Source: Chara braunii (Eukaryota > Streptophyta > Charophyceae > Charales > Characeae). Taken from it: 64,000 nt of DNA. Of the stretch, positions 19,140-29,027 are shown piece after piece. How positions within the stretch are numbered: position 1 is the first letter of the stretch; every line of letters starts with the position of its first letter. The notes under the pieces were generated by a model that saw only the letters and a list, made by a program, of their open reading frames with translations, made no database searches and was not told where the DNA came from. The position numbers were made by a program, and so were the translations under genes. Where the stretch lies: assembly GCA_003427395.1 (NCBI GenBank), contig BFEA01000170.1:1747170-1811169 (forward strand), given 5' to 3'.

Positions 19140-21020
19140 AGGGGAGGCTACGGCGAGATCCACCTTACGCTGAGTGCTATCTAGAGGTGGACCTAGACTT
19201 GGTTAGATATGACGGCTCGAGTAAGGTCAGGAGGTGAAGGTTACTCTCCCTGAGCGCGTAGACTTAGCTTGAGATTGGCCTGGCTTGTGTCACAGGTCTC
19301 TTTTATCAAGTCGCTTCAGGACGTGGGTTGGACTCAGCTTGATCCTATTAAGATCACCTTCTGTTATCACAAATAACAGGTCGGTTGTCGACTCGTCGGT
19401 TACGACTCAACCTCAACCCGCTCTCCTTACTCAACCTAAAGAGGCTTCAACCCTGGTGATCTTTTCTGTTTTGTTAAGGTTTCACCCGAAATTTTATTGA
19501 ATGGCCATTTAACAAAGGTACTGAGTATTTACTTAAGGTTGGTTGGCTGGAGGTTGGGGCTTGCATGCCTGAGGCAAAGGGTATGAGCATGGAGATTGGT
19601 TGGAGTTGACTCTGTGTAGTGTATGGACTTCTGCTTGACTCTTTGATGTGATTGCAGGTATGTTCTGTGACTGGGATTATTGGATTGGACTGCCCTGCGA
19701 TCTTATATATGTTCATGAGGAGACCCACTATGACTGTGAGATGTGATCGTCACATGTTTATTCCCATGTGTGTTTATATGTGCATAATGCGTACCTATGT
19801 GGGATACTTGAGTGGCCTAAAGAACCCGCATATTGAGGGCTTAATTGGGAATAGGGGGCTAGCAGAAGAGGAATGACCCCTCTATTTATATATACGCTTC
19901 TGAGGAAATTGTGGTCGGACGTTAGCCCTGAGCCTAGAATACGAAGGTCCTCNCCCAGGACGACCCAGGTCCCAGGACTAGCTCTGAAAAGGTCCACTTC
20001 CGATAAAAGTCGAAGGTACTTTCCTTGTTGGGATTTGTTTTGGTGGAACGATTTCGGGCGGAAGGGTCAGCGTGTCGCTGGTGATACTCCAGACAACTGA
20101 CCACCGCTCCAAATCCCTTCCTGCCCTAGGGACCGTCTTACCCCGCACCCTTTGGGATACCTCAGGGTGCAGAAGGCGGTAAAGCCCTCAGGCCGGTTTT
20201 GCGCCCGCTAAAGGGTTACCCCCCCCCCGTAGCGCGCACTTCAGCCGACGCCTGAGCATCGGAAGCAACCGCATGACTCAGAATAGGCCATTTGGGTATG
20301 GGCACCACATAATGCGCCGTCATCGCAGTTACTCACGTAGAGCTGCATAGTGAATTGGTATGCGTGGATCCTACGTTCGAGCGATCTTATACTAAACCTC
20401 GCGTACGGCAGTTACCGACTTCCACTGCGCAAAGTCATGGGTTGGATACTAAGNGGCTAGGAGTGTGTCGCGTTGTACGTCCTTTGCGTNGTTCAGTACT
20501 TGTGTGCATGTGTGCGTGTGCTTTACTTTTATGTACCTTATAGTGGTGTGCGCGTGGCGTGTGGGATACGTCCTAGTCGACCGGCGACGAGCCGCGCTTG
20601 GNACNTCAGCCCCCCCAGATGTCGGTTCGCGTGCGGGTCCGATAGAGGCGTAGTACCGCGCGTACCCCTTATGCTACAGCGAACGAGAAACGCCCTCGGC
20701 TGGTCCACCTCTGCGATTGCAACTGATCAGCTTTCGTACTGTGGACTGGTAGCTCGGCGGGGATACGCCCACCGAAGGGAGGTGACAGCTCCCGTAAGNA
20801 GCTTTCGTACTGTGGACTGGTAGCTCGGCGGGGATACGCCCACCGAAGGGAGGTGACAGCTCCCGTAAGGGGGAGGTAGTCGTGCCTCGCGTAGGCCCTG
20901 TCCTGTCGTAGGGGCTCGCGAGAGGTATGGCTGGCGCACCCGGCCAGAGCGGCTTATGGAGGCTCCGTGTATGTACCACAACGGGATGTGTACTCTGACT
21001 CCTGCGTGACGTGGCCGGGA
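19140..21020. other. Distal A leader, no gene recognised
   Basis: I see no coding region or RNA gene. 20104-20240 is GC-rich with short inverted repeats. An exact 70-bp direct repeat around one N (20729-20798 and 20800-20869) looks like an unclosed assembly overlap. The segment leads directly into the decayed A gag. Confidence 0.5.
20729..20869. repeat. Exact 70-bp duplication separated by a single N (likely assembly artefact)
   Basis: The 70 bases before the N at 20799 are identical to the 70 bases after it, as expected when overlapping contig ends are joined without merging. Confidence 0.8.
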
Positions 21021-21040
21021 GGGTCCTGCGCTACTTCTGA

Positions 21041-22432
21041 GTGGTGCCGGGCCGATGCGCTCGACAACGCAGCCATACTCCGTTGAAACAGCAGGCCGAG
21101 ATTGATAGAAGAATGGTAGAGAAGAAGAAGGAGAAGGAGGAAAAATGGGAGGAGAAGAGGAAGAAGAAAGAGAGATTGGAGAAGGAGAGAAGGGAATTGG
21201 AGGAGAAGCTCAAAACGATGGAGAAACAGAAATAACAAGTTGAAGTGGTAGAAGAAGAAGAAGAAGAAGAGGAAGAAAAAGAAGAATAAGAAGAGGAAGT
21301 GAGGTTGGACGACCCCAGACATAGGGTTGGAGGAGGTATGCGAACCGAAAGGGAAGAGTCCAATCAGCTGCATTTCTACCCAGTTGACACCGAAACATGG
21401 ATGGAGAAGTTTGGGTTCAGGAAGGATGAGTGGGCAGAAGAGTCGGAGGCCGAGAGGGCCGAACTCATAGCTAAGTTGGAGGCTGAGGACGACGACGCAG
21501 AAACGGAACTGCTGATGCAGGAGAGGGAATGCGAATCGCATTAGCGGCTTCTGATAAAGAAAAAGGTGGAGCTGGATGAGAAGAGGAGATTGAAAGCTGA
21601 GGGGAAAGAAATTGAACGCTAGCTGACGGAACAGAAAGGCCGTGAGGGTGAGTGGAAAGACAACCGTACCTTCGTGATGAATGCCCTGCTACATACTAAC
21701 CATTGTAACCAGGAACTTGCTGCCATAAACAGGTCTGTTGCCCGACTCGAATAGCCCAATCATGAGTTCAAAGACACTTCGAACAACTACCTAAGTGGCG
21801 CTGCCCACCGAATAGATGAGCGTGTTGGGGGTTATGCACAGCAATTGGAAGGCATCGTCACCTCAAAGTTAGTGGATACTGTCGCTGCAGTCAAGAAGGG
21901 TGGCGGTGGTGGAGGTGGAGATGGTGGAGATGACGGCGACGGAGGCCCGAAGAAGGAGGGGGACAGAAAGGTGGAAGAAAGGAGAGAGAAGATGAAGGTG
22001 AAGCTTCCCTGGACGTACAATGGGAAGAGAGAAGAGAACTTTTCCCAATGGGAAGTGCATATGGGCACGCATCTGTGTTCACAATTGATTCCATATTGGG
22101 ACCGTATCTTGATGGCGAGCTCGTGCCTTGGTGGGGATGCCGCCAATTTCGCCATCTCCCTGATGAAGGAGGCAGGCTGCTCGTCCACAGTGGAATACTC
22201 TAAGCGCACTCGGAAAGAGGATTTCCTTAAGGCCCTAAAGGATAGATTCGACGACAAGAATCTGGCCCGACGCGCTAAGCACTTGATTCTCAATATAGCC
22301 GATCGGAAATGGAAGAGTGTCGCTATGTTGAACGCCACCATGGATGAGCTATTGCAATATCTCGATCACGGTCTAACCCCCACTCAGATTCTGAATAACT
22401 TTGCGAGAGCAATGCCTGATCCCCTAAGAACT
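21041..22432 (+). pseudogene. Element A gag, N-terminal and capsid part, multiple stops
   Basis: One reading frame runs through 21041-21235, 21299-21544 and 21845-22432, broken by several in-frame stops (for example 21233-21235, 21542-21544). The N-terminal part is a Lys/Glu-rich coiled coil (EKKKEKEEKWEEKRKKK). The capsid-like part has NGKREENFSQWEVHM, FLKALKDRF and a DELLQYLDHGLTPTQIL segment, and it aligns with the B gag (MLRAGKKEENFDNWEAS ... RAMPEPLRG). It ends at a 286-bp MITE inserted after RAMPDPLRT. The gag role is particle assembly. This copy cannot make a full protein. Confidence 0.8.
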
Positions 22433-22718
22433 TAGTCTACCAGAATGGCCCGGTTCACTTGCCCAGCCGGGCCAAAAAGAAATAAAAAATAAAAAAAATA
22501 AAATTATTTTTTAATTTATATTTTTATTTTAAAGTTGGTAAAGAATTTCGATGTGACCCTGAGGCAAAAGTTGTTCAGTTTATTTTTTTGCATAACATAG
22601 TTGTTTTTTTGGATTTTTTTATTTTTTTATTTTTTTTGGCTAGGACCTACCCTTGTCCTTGCACGGCCAGATCGCCCGGGAAAATAGGGTGACCCGGGCG
22701 GCCCGGCTGGTAGCCTAG
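22433..22718. mobile_element. Non-autonomous DNA transposon (MITE) inserted in the A gag
   Basis: The 286-bp insert is flanked by the 9-bp repeat CTAAGAACT (22424-22432 and 22719-22727). Its ends are inverted: TAG(T)CTACCAG on the left and CTGGTAGCCTA on the right, followed by GGCCCGG-type GC-rich arms. The interior is A/T-rich and non-coding. A 9-bp duplication is typical of Mutator-like elements. Removing the insert and one repeat copy restores gag-like sequence on both sides. Confidence 0.8.
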
Positions 22719-23453
22719 CTAAGAACTACTTTGTAACCCCGTACAAAAGAGGACGGCATGACTTAGAAGAAGTCTAGTAAGATCGCCGTAGACCAGGCTG
22801 GTTTCCTGATGGAGGCCAATTATTGCCATTATTGGAAGGACCTGCAGAGAGGGCGATGAAATAATAACACTATAGCAGGTAGTATAGAAGGGAAGGACAG
22901 TCTTCTAGTCACGTTTGAGGGAGGGGGATTTGAAGCACTACCCTATGAAAATATAGATTACTGACTGGAAGAGCCCAACTGCAACCAAGTAGCCTAGGGA
23001 GGGGACTATTCGGCTGTTGCAGGCCATGGGGGAGCGCGGCAAGGAGGAAGAGGAGGCCGAGGAAGAGGTGGAGGAAGAGGACGTGGCACCTAGGGGAGTA
23101 GTAGCGAAGGTAGCTATTACGCGGGAGGTAAGGGTTATGGTTCCCCGCAAGGTGGGGGCGGTTCCTCCTCCACAGGTGGAAGAGGTAGAGGGCGCAGACC
23201 ATGACCAACACATCCAGGGATTGCAGACAGAGAGCCATGGAAAGAGATGGGCATTGAGAAAACGTTATGGGAGCAAAGGCTTAAGGCCGACCAGTGCCTA
23301 AAATATGGTGATCCCAACCACATTGTCTGTTTTTGCTCTGACTACAGGTACCCAAAAGGGAGCAGCCAGTACGAGTCGCAATTGCTCCTGCTGGGCCTTC
23401 AGACACAGACAGACAGACAAAAGTGCGCGTTGAACATACACCCTCCTGTCTAA
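22719..23453 (+). pseudogene. Element A gag C-terminus with degenerate zinc knuckle
   Basis: After the MITE the gag-like frame resumes with several stops. The Glu/Gly-rich segment at 23017-23301 corresponds to the RGG-rich tail of the B gag. QCLKYGDPNHIVCFC (about 23295-23340) aligns with the intact CX2CX4HX4C knuckle of B (QCVYCGDSAHIIKYC), but the second Cys reads Tyr. RNA binding by this copy is therefore doubtful. Confidence 0.7.
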
Positions 23454-24163
23454 AGGCCCCTATTGTAGAGGCTGATGTAGGGCCCCACCCAGTTAGTTGT
23501 CCAGAGACCGCTTGTGCTAGGGTCTCTCAGGGTGGTTCCCTCGCAAGCATCGGTGATGAGCTGATCACTCGTCGCCAAGCTTGGGCCGAAATGAAGAAGA
23601 AGAGTAAAAGGCAACTAATATTAGTAGATGTAGAGATTTGTAGAGAGCGAGTAGGCGTATTAGTTGATAGTGGATCTACGCGTAGTTACATTAGCGGAAG
23701 GGGACTGGAAAAGATGCACCTCGGCATGAAGGTTTTAAAATTGGACGAGCTGGTCGTGAGTAGGCTGGCAGACAATAGTGAAATGAGAGTAGAAGAGTAC
23801 GTCGAAGGGGTGAGGGCATACTTTCGGTTGGACTCCCTAACCCTCATAGTGGAGGAAAACCTACCTTTCGACTTGATTCTAGCGACAGATTGGGGAGAGG
23901 CTGCAAGGGATGATGTAAAGATGGGCGAGCACGAGTGCTGGCTGCCCAGCCCTGAAGGAGTCGAAAAGAAAATGCGGCTGTTTCATGAATCCGGCGTAGA
24001 GTCCAGTCTGTCCCTTTGCTGTATGAGTGCCCCTGCGTTCGCCAGGCATGTGGTCAAGGCTAATTTGATTGACCAAGTCTTCGTAGCGTATGTTAGACCG
24101 GTTACTAAGGGCAACAAGGAGGAGGAGCCTACACCACCCGCAGTTGAACAACTGTTAAAATAG
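23423..24163 (+). CDS. Element A retropepsin (aspartic protease) region of pol
   Basis: Open segment of 246 residues. VLVDSGSTRSYIS (about residue 80) is the Asp-Ser-Gly active site of Ty3/Gypsy proteases. NLPFDLILATDWGEA corresponds to the LGMDW region, with Gly-Met changed to Ala-Thr. A linker follows (LCCMSAPAFARHV...FVAYVRPVT) that is shared with element B. It ends at a TAG that interrupts the polyprotein; RT continues in the same frame ten bases later. Protease would cleave Gag and Pol in the particle. Confidence 0.85.
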   Translation: MRVEHTPSCLKAPIVEADVGPHPVSCPETACARVSQGGSLASIGDELITRRQAWAEMKKKSKRQLILVDVEICRERVGVLVDSGSTRSYISGRGLEKMHLGMKVLKLDELVVSRLADNSEMRVEEYVEGVRAYFRLDSLTLIVEENLPFDLILATDWGEAARDDVKMGEHECWLPSPEGVEKKMRLFHESGVESSLSLCCMSAPAFARHVVKANLIDQVFVAYVRPVTKGNKEEEPTPPAVEQLLK

Positions 24164-24172
24164 TTTGCTGAT

Positions 24173-24493
24173 GTGGGAGAAAACCCGACGGGAGTAGTGG
24201 AAAGGGAAATCAAGCATCAGATAGAGACAGAGCCCGGTAGCAAGACTCTCAAGGGGCCCATTTATCGAATGTCTCCCAAAGAACTCAATGAGCTACGCAT
24301 GCAGCTTGATGAATTGATAGAAAAGGGGTGGATTAAACCCAGCTCCTTACCGTACGGCGCACTGGTCCTGTTCGTGCCTAAAAAAGAGGACGAACTGCGC
24401 ATGTGGATCGACTACATGGGTTTGAATGCGATTACGGTGAAAAATGTCGAACCTTTGCCTATAATCGATGATTTGTTGGATAGGTTGCAGTGA
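24173..24493 (+). CDS. Element A reverse transcriptase, N-terminal part
   Basis: Same frame as the protease segment. It contains the RT entry block (PTGVVEREIKHQIETEPGS, YRMSPKELNELR, GWIKPSSLPYGALVLFVPKK, IDYMGLNAITV, LPIIDDLLDRLQ). It ends at a TGA (24491) where relatives continue RVQGCKYFSKIDLKSGYHQ. It makes no functional enzyme alone. Confidence 0.85.
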   Translation: MGENPTGVVEREIKHQIETEPGSKTLKGPIYRMSPKELNELRMQLDELIEKGWIKPSSLPYGALVLFVPKKEDELRMWIDYMGLNAITVKNVEPLPIIDDLLDRLQ

Positions 24494-24517
24494 TGCAAGT
24501 ATTTTTTCAAGATTGAC

Positions 24518-24967
24518 TTGAAGTTGGGCTACCATCAGATAGAGGTACAACCCGAAGACCGGCACAAGACGACTTTTAGAACTCACTATGGCCACTACAA
24601 GTTTGTGGTCATGCCGTTTGGTCTGACGAATGCCCCTGCTACCTTCCAAAGATGCATGAATGATCTCGTTCGCAAATGGCTGGATAAATTCATAGTCGTT
24701 TACATAGACGATATTATGATATTTAGTAAGACTCCAGAGGAACACCAGCAACATTTGCGATTGGTTTTAGATAAGTTGCGCACTGCGAAGTTCAAGCCGA
24801 ACCCGAAGAAGTATGAATGGGCAAAGCGTCAAGTGCTATATTTAGGCCATGTGTTAGATGGGGATGGAGTCAAACCGGAAGACGCGAAGATAGCAGCAAT
24901 CAGGGATTTGCCAACACCGCACACGTTGACCGAACTGCGGTCGTTCCTAGGCTCAACCAATTACTAG
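24518..24967 (+). CDS. Element A reverse transcriptase, catalytic part
   Basis: The frame continues after the TGA with KLGYHQIEVQPEDRHKT, VVMPFGLTNAPATFQ and the catalytic YIDD motif (VVYIDDIMIFSKT), then the thumb region LGHVLDGDGVKPEDAKIAAI and LRSFLGSTNY. It ends at TAG 24965 where element B reads NYYRKFVRNF. The reaction would be RNA- and DNA-templated DNA synthesis. This copy is interrupted on both sides. Confidence 0.88.
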   Translation: MKLGYHQIEVQPEDRHKTTFRTHYGHYKFVVMPFGLTNAPATFQRCMNDLVRKWLDKFIVVYIDDIMIFSKTPEEHQQHLRLVLDKLRTAKFKPNPKKYEWAKRQVLYLGHVLDGDGVKPEDAKIAAIRDLPTPHTLTELRSFLGSTNY

Positions 24968-25212
24968 CGAAAATTCGTACGAAACTTCACCATGATAATT
25001 GCACCATTGCGCAAACTGCTGAGGAAGGAGACAGTTTGGAATTGGGACAAAGATTGTACCTCAGCCTTCAAGAAACTGAAGAAGTCATTGATTGAGTACC
25101 TGGTCTTGAAAGTTGCAGACCCATCTCTTCCGTTCATTGTCACGACTGACGCAAGCCAATATGGAATTGGCGCCATACTCCAGCAGAACGATGGAGAGGG
25201 GTACCGGCCCGT
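24968..25212 (+). pseudogene. Element A RNase H, 5' part, ends at an inverted junction
   Basis: The frame continues with IAPLRKLLRKETVWNWDKDC and FIVTTDASQYGIGAILQQNDG, the first RNase H catalytic Asp, then GYRPV at 25206-25212. Beyond this point the plus-strand frame is antisense to the integrase start of element B, so the apparent extension to 25324 is not RNase H. Confidence 0.8.
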
Positions 25213-26967
25213 CGTGTCATGGCATTCCCCTAGGATCAAACTACGGATCTCCTCACTGTTGGGAACGCACAGGCGGTCTCCTACATTAGTCTTCTCAAAT
25301 AACAGACCCTCTGTAGTGCGGTAGTCTGGTTTGGTCTCTGGGGCCTCCTTGACTCTCTTGAGGAGGTCACTATAGATAGGGTCCTGCGCATACACCTGTC
25401 TAACTTTCTCCTGCAAGTCACTCCCTATGTCCAGATAGTGAACTATGGCTCCAAAGTAGTCTGATCTCCTACTCAGAGCATCCGGAACTACATTATACTT
25501 GCCTTTAACAGGCTTGAGATCGAAGTCGTACTGGTCTATCTCAGCGGCCCACCTAGTCAACTTAGGTGTCATCTTGGTCTGTGTCTTCAACCATCTAAGC
25601 GTCTCATGGTCTGAATACACCTTGAAGTGCCTCCGAAGCAGGTAATGCTTCCAGTGCTCTAAGGCCTGCCTGAGAGCGTAGAGTTCTCTCTCATACGTCG
25701 AGGTGGCTACCTTCTCTGAGGGCATCCTCGCTGACATGAACTCTACGGGTCTGTAGCCATTGCCGTCGTCCTGCTGTAACACGGCGCCTATACCATACTG
25801 ACTCGCATCCGTGGTGACGACAAATGGCAAAGACGGATCTGCTACTTTGAGGACATGATACTCTATCAATGCGCGCTTTAACTTCTTTAGCGCAGACATA
25901 CAATCTTTATCCCACCGCCAGATTGCCTCTTTCTTGAGCAACCTGCGAAGGGGAGCGGCGATAGTTGAGAAGTTCCTCACGAACTTCCTATAGTAGTTAG
26001 TTAGGCCCAGGAACGACCACAACTTAGTCAACGTGCGGGGCGTCGGCCAATCCCTAATCGCAGCTATCTTACTGTCCTCAGGCTTAATGCCATCTCCGTC
26101 TAAAACATGGCCCAAGTGCAAAACCTGTATCTTGGCCCACTCGCACTTCTTCGCGTTGATCTTGAAGTTAGCCTCTCTCAGCTTCTCCAAGACCTGCCTC
26201 AAATGACCCTGGTGCTCTTGGAGGGTCCTACTGAACACTAAGATGTCGTCTAAGTATACTGCGACAAATCTAGCTAACCAAGGCCTAAACAAATCATTCA
26301 TACATCGCTGAAATGTATCTGGCGCATTGGTCAGTCCAAAGGGCATCACTATGAACTCATAATGCCCATATCTAGTCCGGAATGCAGTCTTGTACTGGTC
26401 ATCAGGATGGACCTCTATCTGATGATATCCGGACTTCAAGTCTATCTTTGAAAAATATTTGCACCCCTGCACCCGATCTAAAAGATCGTCTATCCTGGGC
26501 AGTGGTTCAGCGTTCTTAACTGTAATTGCATTTAGACCCCTATAATCTATACACATACGCAACTCTCCTTCCTTCTTGGGGACGAACAAATCTGGTGCTC
26601 CAAAAGGAGACGAACTGGGCCTAATCCAACCTTTCTCAAGGAGCTCATCCAACTGCTTGCGCAGCTCCTCTAACTCTATAGGGGACATCCTGTAGACTGC
26701 TCCCTTAGGAGTTCTACTTCCAGGCTCTATCTCTATTCTGTGCTGGATCGGCCGCGACACTACTCCTGTCGGCGGCTCAGTTAAGTCTTTGAACTCTTCC
26801 AGCAGCTTGGCAATAGCTGGGTCTATGGGCTCCTCTGCTTTAGGCTCAGTGACAGGTCTAATGTAAGCTACAAAGACCTGATCCTCTCGTTGCTCCTTTC
26901 TTACTAAGCGCGCGAACGCGGGAGCACTGAGACAACAATGTGCCAAGGAGCTATCTACTCTAGACAC
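25206..26967 (-). CDS. Element B pol: linker, reverse transcriptase, RNase H, start of integrase
   Basis: Continuous frame of nearly 590 family-like residues. It contains LAHCCLSAPAFARLV linker, YRMSPIELEELRKQ, IDLKSGYHQIEV, VMPFGLTNAPDTF, VYLDDILVFSRT (YLDD catalytic pair), LGHVLDGDGIKPED, the RNase H motifs VTTDASQYGIG and YSDHETLRWL, and PDALSRRSD. It then has VCVPNSEEIRSLILGECHDTTG of the integrase zinc finger. The open frame continues to 24964 but that part is antisense to A RT/RNase H and should be ignored. The Met at 26967 is internal to the polyprotein. Integrase is missing. Confidence 0.9.
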
Positions 26968-27611
26968 TCGCCTGACGAACTAGGGAGCCTACACTCATGT
27001 TCTCTCAAATGAAGTGTGGCCCCTGCTGCCTCTCCCCAGTCCATACCTAGGACTATACCAAAAGGAAGATCATCCTGCACGAGGAGAGTTAGGGAATGGA
27101 GAACTTTCTCCACTTTCCCATCTTTCTCTAGGCGGAAATACGTCTGGACTCCCTCTACATAGTCCTCAACATGCATAGTGCGGTTGTTTGTGAGGACACT
27201 AACTATGGGGTCTTCTAACTTTTGGACTTTTAATCCTAGCCTCAGCTTCTTCAGCGCTGTACGGCTAATATAGCTACGGGTAGCCCCTGAATCTATAAGG
27301 GCCCCTACTCTACTTCTGAAAACCTCTACATCAACTAACACTGGTTGCCCTTTACTATCTTTCTTCATTTTGGCCCAGGCTGGCATTCTCTCCTTCAACT
27401 CTTCTGCCACGCCTGTGAGGGAAGTGCCTAGAGAGACGCTGACACAAGCAGTCTCTGGACAGCTAACTAGGCACGGGCGTGCAACCTCTGCCGAAGGCAC
27501 ATGTGGTGTGGGAGTTTCCTGTACGAGCGCGCTTGCTTCCCCACATGGCCTAATAGTAGGGGCAGTTGCAACCCCTACCGACGGCTGCCTTTTGACTCCC
27601 GGGCAGCCCAT
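26955..27611 (-). CDS. Element B aspartic protease region
   Basis: 218 residues. GALIDSGATRSYIS near residue 112 is the canonical Asp-Ser-Gly-Ala active site. LPFGIVLGMDWGEAAG gives the second conserved block. The N-terminal half (CPETACVSVSLGTSLTGVAEEL) is shared with A. It ends at a TAG overlapping the downstream pol frame. Comparison with A shows an indel near 26960-27000 that moved the frame, so protease and RT are out of frame here. Confidence 0.87.
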   Translation of the reverse strand: MGCPGVKRQPSVGVATAPTIRPCGEASALVQETPTPHVPSAEVARPCLVSCPETACVSVSLGTSLTGVAEELKERMPAWAKMKKDSKGQPVLVDVEVFRSRVGALIDSGATRSYISRTALKKLRLGLKVQKLEDPIVSVLTNNRTMHVEDYVEGVQTYFRLEKDGKVEKVLHSLTLLVQDDLPFGIVLGMDWGEAAGATLHLREHECRLPSSSGECLE

Positions 27612-27616
27612 CGGGC

Positions 27617-28681
27617 CTATCTATACTTAGGACAATATTTAATTATATGGGCCGAGTCACCGCAATATACGCACTGCCCCTGGTCCATATGTTGGTGCCA
27701 TACTCTCTGGTCCAGGCCCAGATCTTCCCAAGGCCGACCTTGTGGCCAACCTGGGTGCCAACCTCCTCTCCTTTGAGGTGATCCTCCACCTCGTCGCTGC
27801 GGGGACCGACTAGGACCTTGACGATTTGGCGGGGGACCTTGACCCCTACCTCCCACTTGACGGTTCCCTTGACCGCCAACCCCCTGTGCGCCCGATCCTC
27901 GGCCTCCCGTGGCCTGGCCCCTTTGGCCCTGGCCTCCTCCTCTACTTTGCGGCCTCCCTCCAACCGCGACAGCTGCATAGGACCTCCCTTGACCTACACT
28001 GCTGTCCTCCTCCTCAAGTCCCCACTCGATTTGACTGTAGGGGACCTCATCAGTACCACCTTCATCTAAGGTAAGGATCAAATGATCCTTGGCCCTAACT
28101 TGGCCAAAGATGTTACAACCTTTCCACTTTTTGCCCTTGTCTAAGTCCTTGCGCGAGAAAGTGGAAATCGGCATGGACTTGGCCTCGAACAGGACCACTT
28201 CGCGACTCAACGCATCATATGTGATACTGAGCTGTTGGGTCTTGTCAAAGAAGTGCCCTCGTAAGGGCTCTGGCATGGCACGGTAGAACAATTGGACCAA
28301 CTGGGTCTCAGTGACCCCATGGTCTGGGACGGCTACCAAGTCGTCCATGACAGCTTTGAGTGCTCTCGCACTCCTCCACTGTCGCGAGTGGATGGTTTGG
28401 AGCTTGTCAGAGGCCTTGACGCCCCTCGTGACGTCAGCGAACCTCTCACGCAGGAGTTTGAGAAACGTGGAGAGAGGGGTAAGCCTAGAATAAGCAATCA
28501 TATTATGCTCGCAATCGATGGCGCGCGCAAGGGACCTGGCGAATCTAGCCACTTCGTCCCTTAACGCATGGAAGGCGACGAGGACCTGCTCCTCGGGGCC
28601 GATATGCTGCAAAAACATGTACGTATTGACGCTAGCCTCCCAATTATCGAAATTCTCCTCCTTTTTTCCCGCTCTAAGCAT
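27617..28681 (-). CDS. Element B gag: capsid and RGG-rich nucleocapsid with zinc knuckle
   Basis: 354 residues. It begins in the capsid (GKKEENFDNWEASVNTYMF) with FLKLLRERF, VPDHGVTETQLVQLFYRAMPEPLRGHF and VVLFEAKSM. The C-terminal third is Gly/Arg/Gln-rich (RGG-like), followed by QCVYCGDSAHIIKYC, a CX2CX4HX4C knuckle, and a stop. The N-terminal part of gag lies upstream in other frames, so the Met at 28681 is not the true start. It would package RNA and form the particle. The protease frame lies downstream without a visible GGGAAAC slippery site. Confidence 0.85.
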   Translation of the reverse strand: MLRAGKKEENFDNWEASVNTYMFLQHIGPEEQVLVAFHALRDEVARFARSLARAIDCEHNMIAYSRLTPLSTFLKLLRERFADVTRGVKASDKLQTIHSRQWRSARALKAVMDDLVAVPDHGVTETQLVQLFYRAMPEPLRGHFFDKTQQLSITYDALSREVVLFEAKSMPISTFSRKDLDKGKKWKGCNIFGQVRAKDHLILTLDEGGTDEVPYSQIEWGLEEEDSSVGQGRSYAAVAVGGRPQSRGGGQGQRGQATGGRGSGAQGVGGQGNRQVGGRGQGPPPNRQGPSRSPQRRGGGSPQRRGGWHPGWPQGRPWEDLGLDQRVWHQHMDQGQCVYCGDSAHIIKYCPKYR

Positions 28682-29027
28682 CAGGGAATTTGAGTTTTAC
28701 CGGCTCTTTGCGGGGACGCGCTGCGGCCTCTGCTGTGGCCACGACTTTGGCGCCTTCAATGGCGCCTGCACAAAACTTCTTTGTGCTTTCCTTTAGTCTC
28801 TTGACCTCGGTCCTGACGTGGGTTACCACGTCACGCGCAAACTCTCTAAAGCCGGACCGAATGGCATGCAGGGTCACATCGTGACCCTTGTTGGCCTGAT
28901 GCTCCTCAAGCCCGGCCTCACTCAGAACCTCTAGATACCCCATAATCTTATCTAGCTTCGCGGGGGTCTCTGCTTGGACCTGCACTTCCTGTCTGCATGC
29001 CCGAACTCTTTCCACTTCTCTAGCCAC
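28674..29027 (-). pseudogene. Element B gag middle segment, frameshifted
   Basis: 117 residues (REVERVRACRQEVQVQAET ... ARPRKEPVKLKFPDA) in a third frame. It overlaps the capsid frame at its end by 8 bases and the N-terminal frame at its start by 8 bases. The KLKFPDA end leads directly into the capsid start (the A gag has VKLPWTYNGKREENF here). It is therefore gag sequence split by indels, not a separate gene. Confidence 0.7.

Noticed and set aside
20640-20980. rRNA or tRNA-like GC-rich sequence
   Set aside because: I could not match it to conserved rRNA segments or a tRNA cloverleaf, and the apparent repeat is an assembly overlap.
21041-21541. Pyrimidine-rich minus-strand frames opposite the A gag
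   Set aside because: Low-complexity Phe/Leu/Ser translations of the purine-rich coiled-coil coding strand.
24964-25205. C-terminal extension of the element B pol frame beyond CHDTTG
   Set aside because: This part is antisense to the RNase H/RT of element A; it results from the inverted junction.
25213-25324. Extension of the element A RNase H frame past GYRPV
   Set aside because: Antisense to the element B integrase start.
27611-27640. Frameshift module at the gag/protease boundary of element B
   Set aside because: The frame is -1, but stops lie between the two frames and no GGGAAAC or equivalent heptamer is present.
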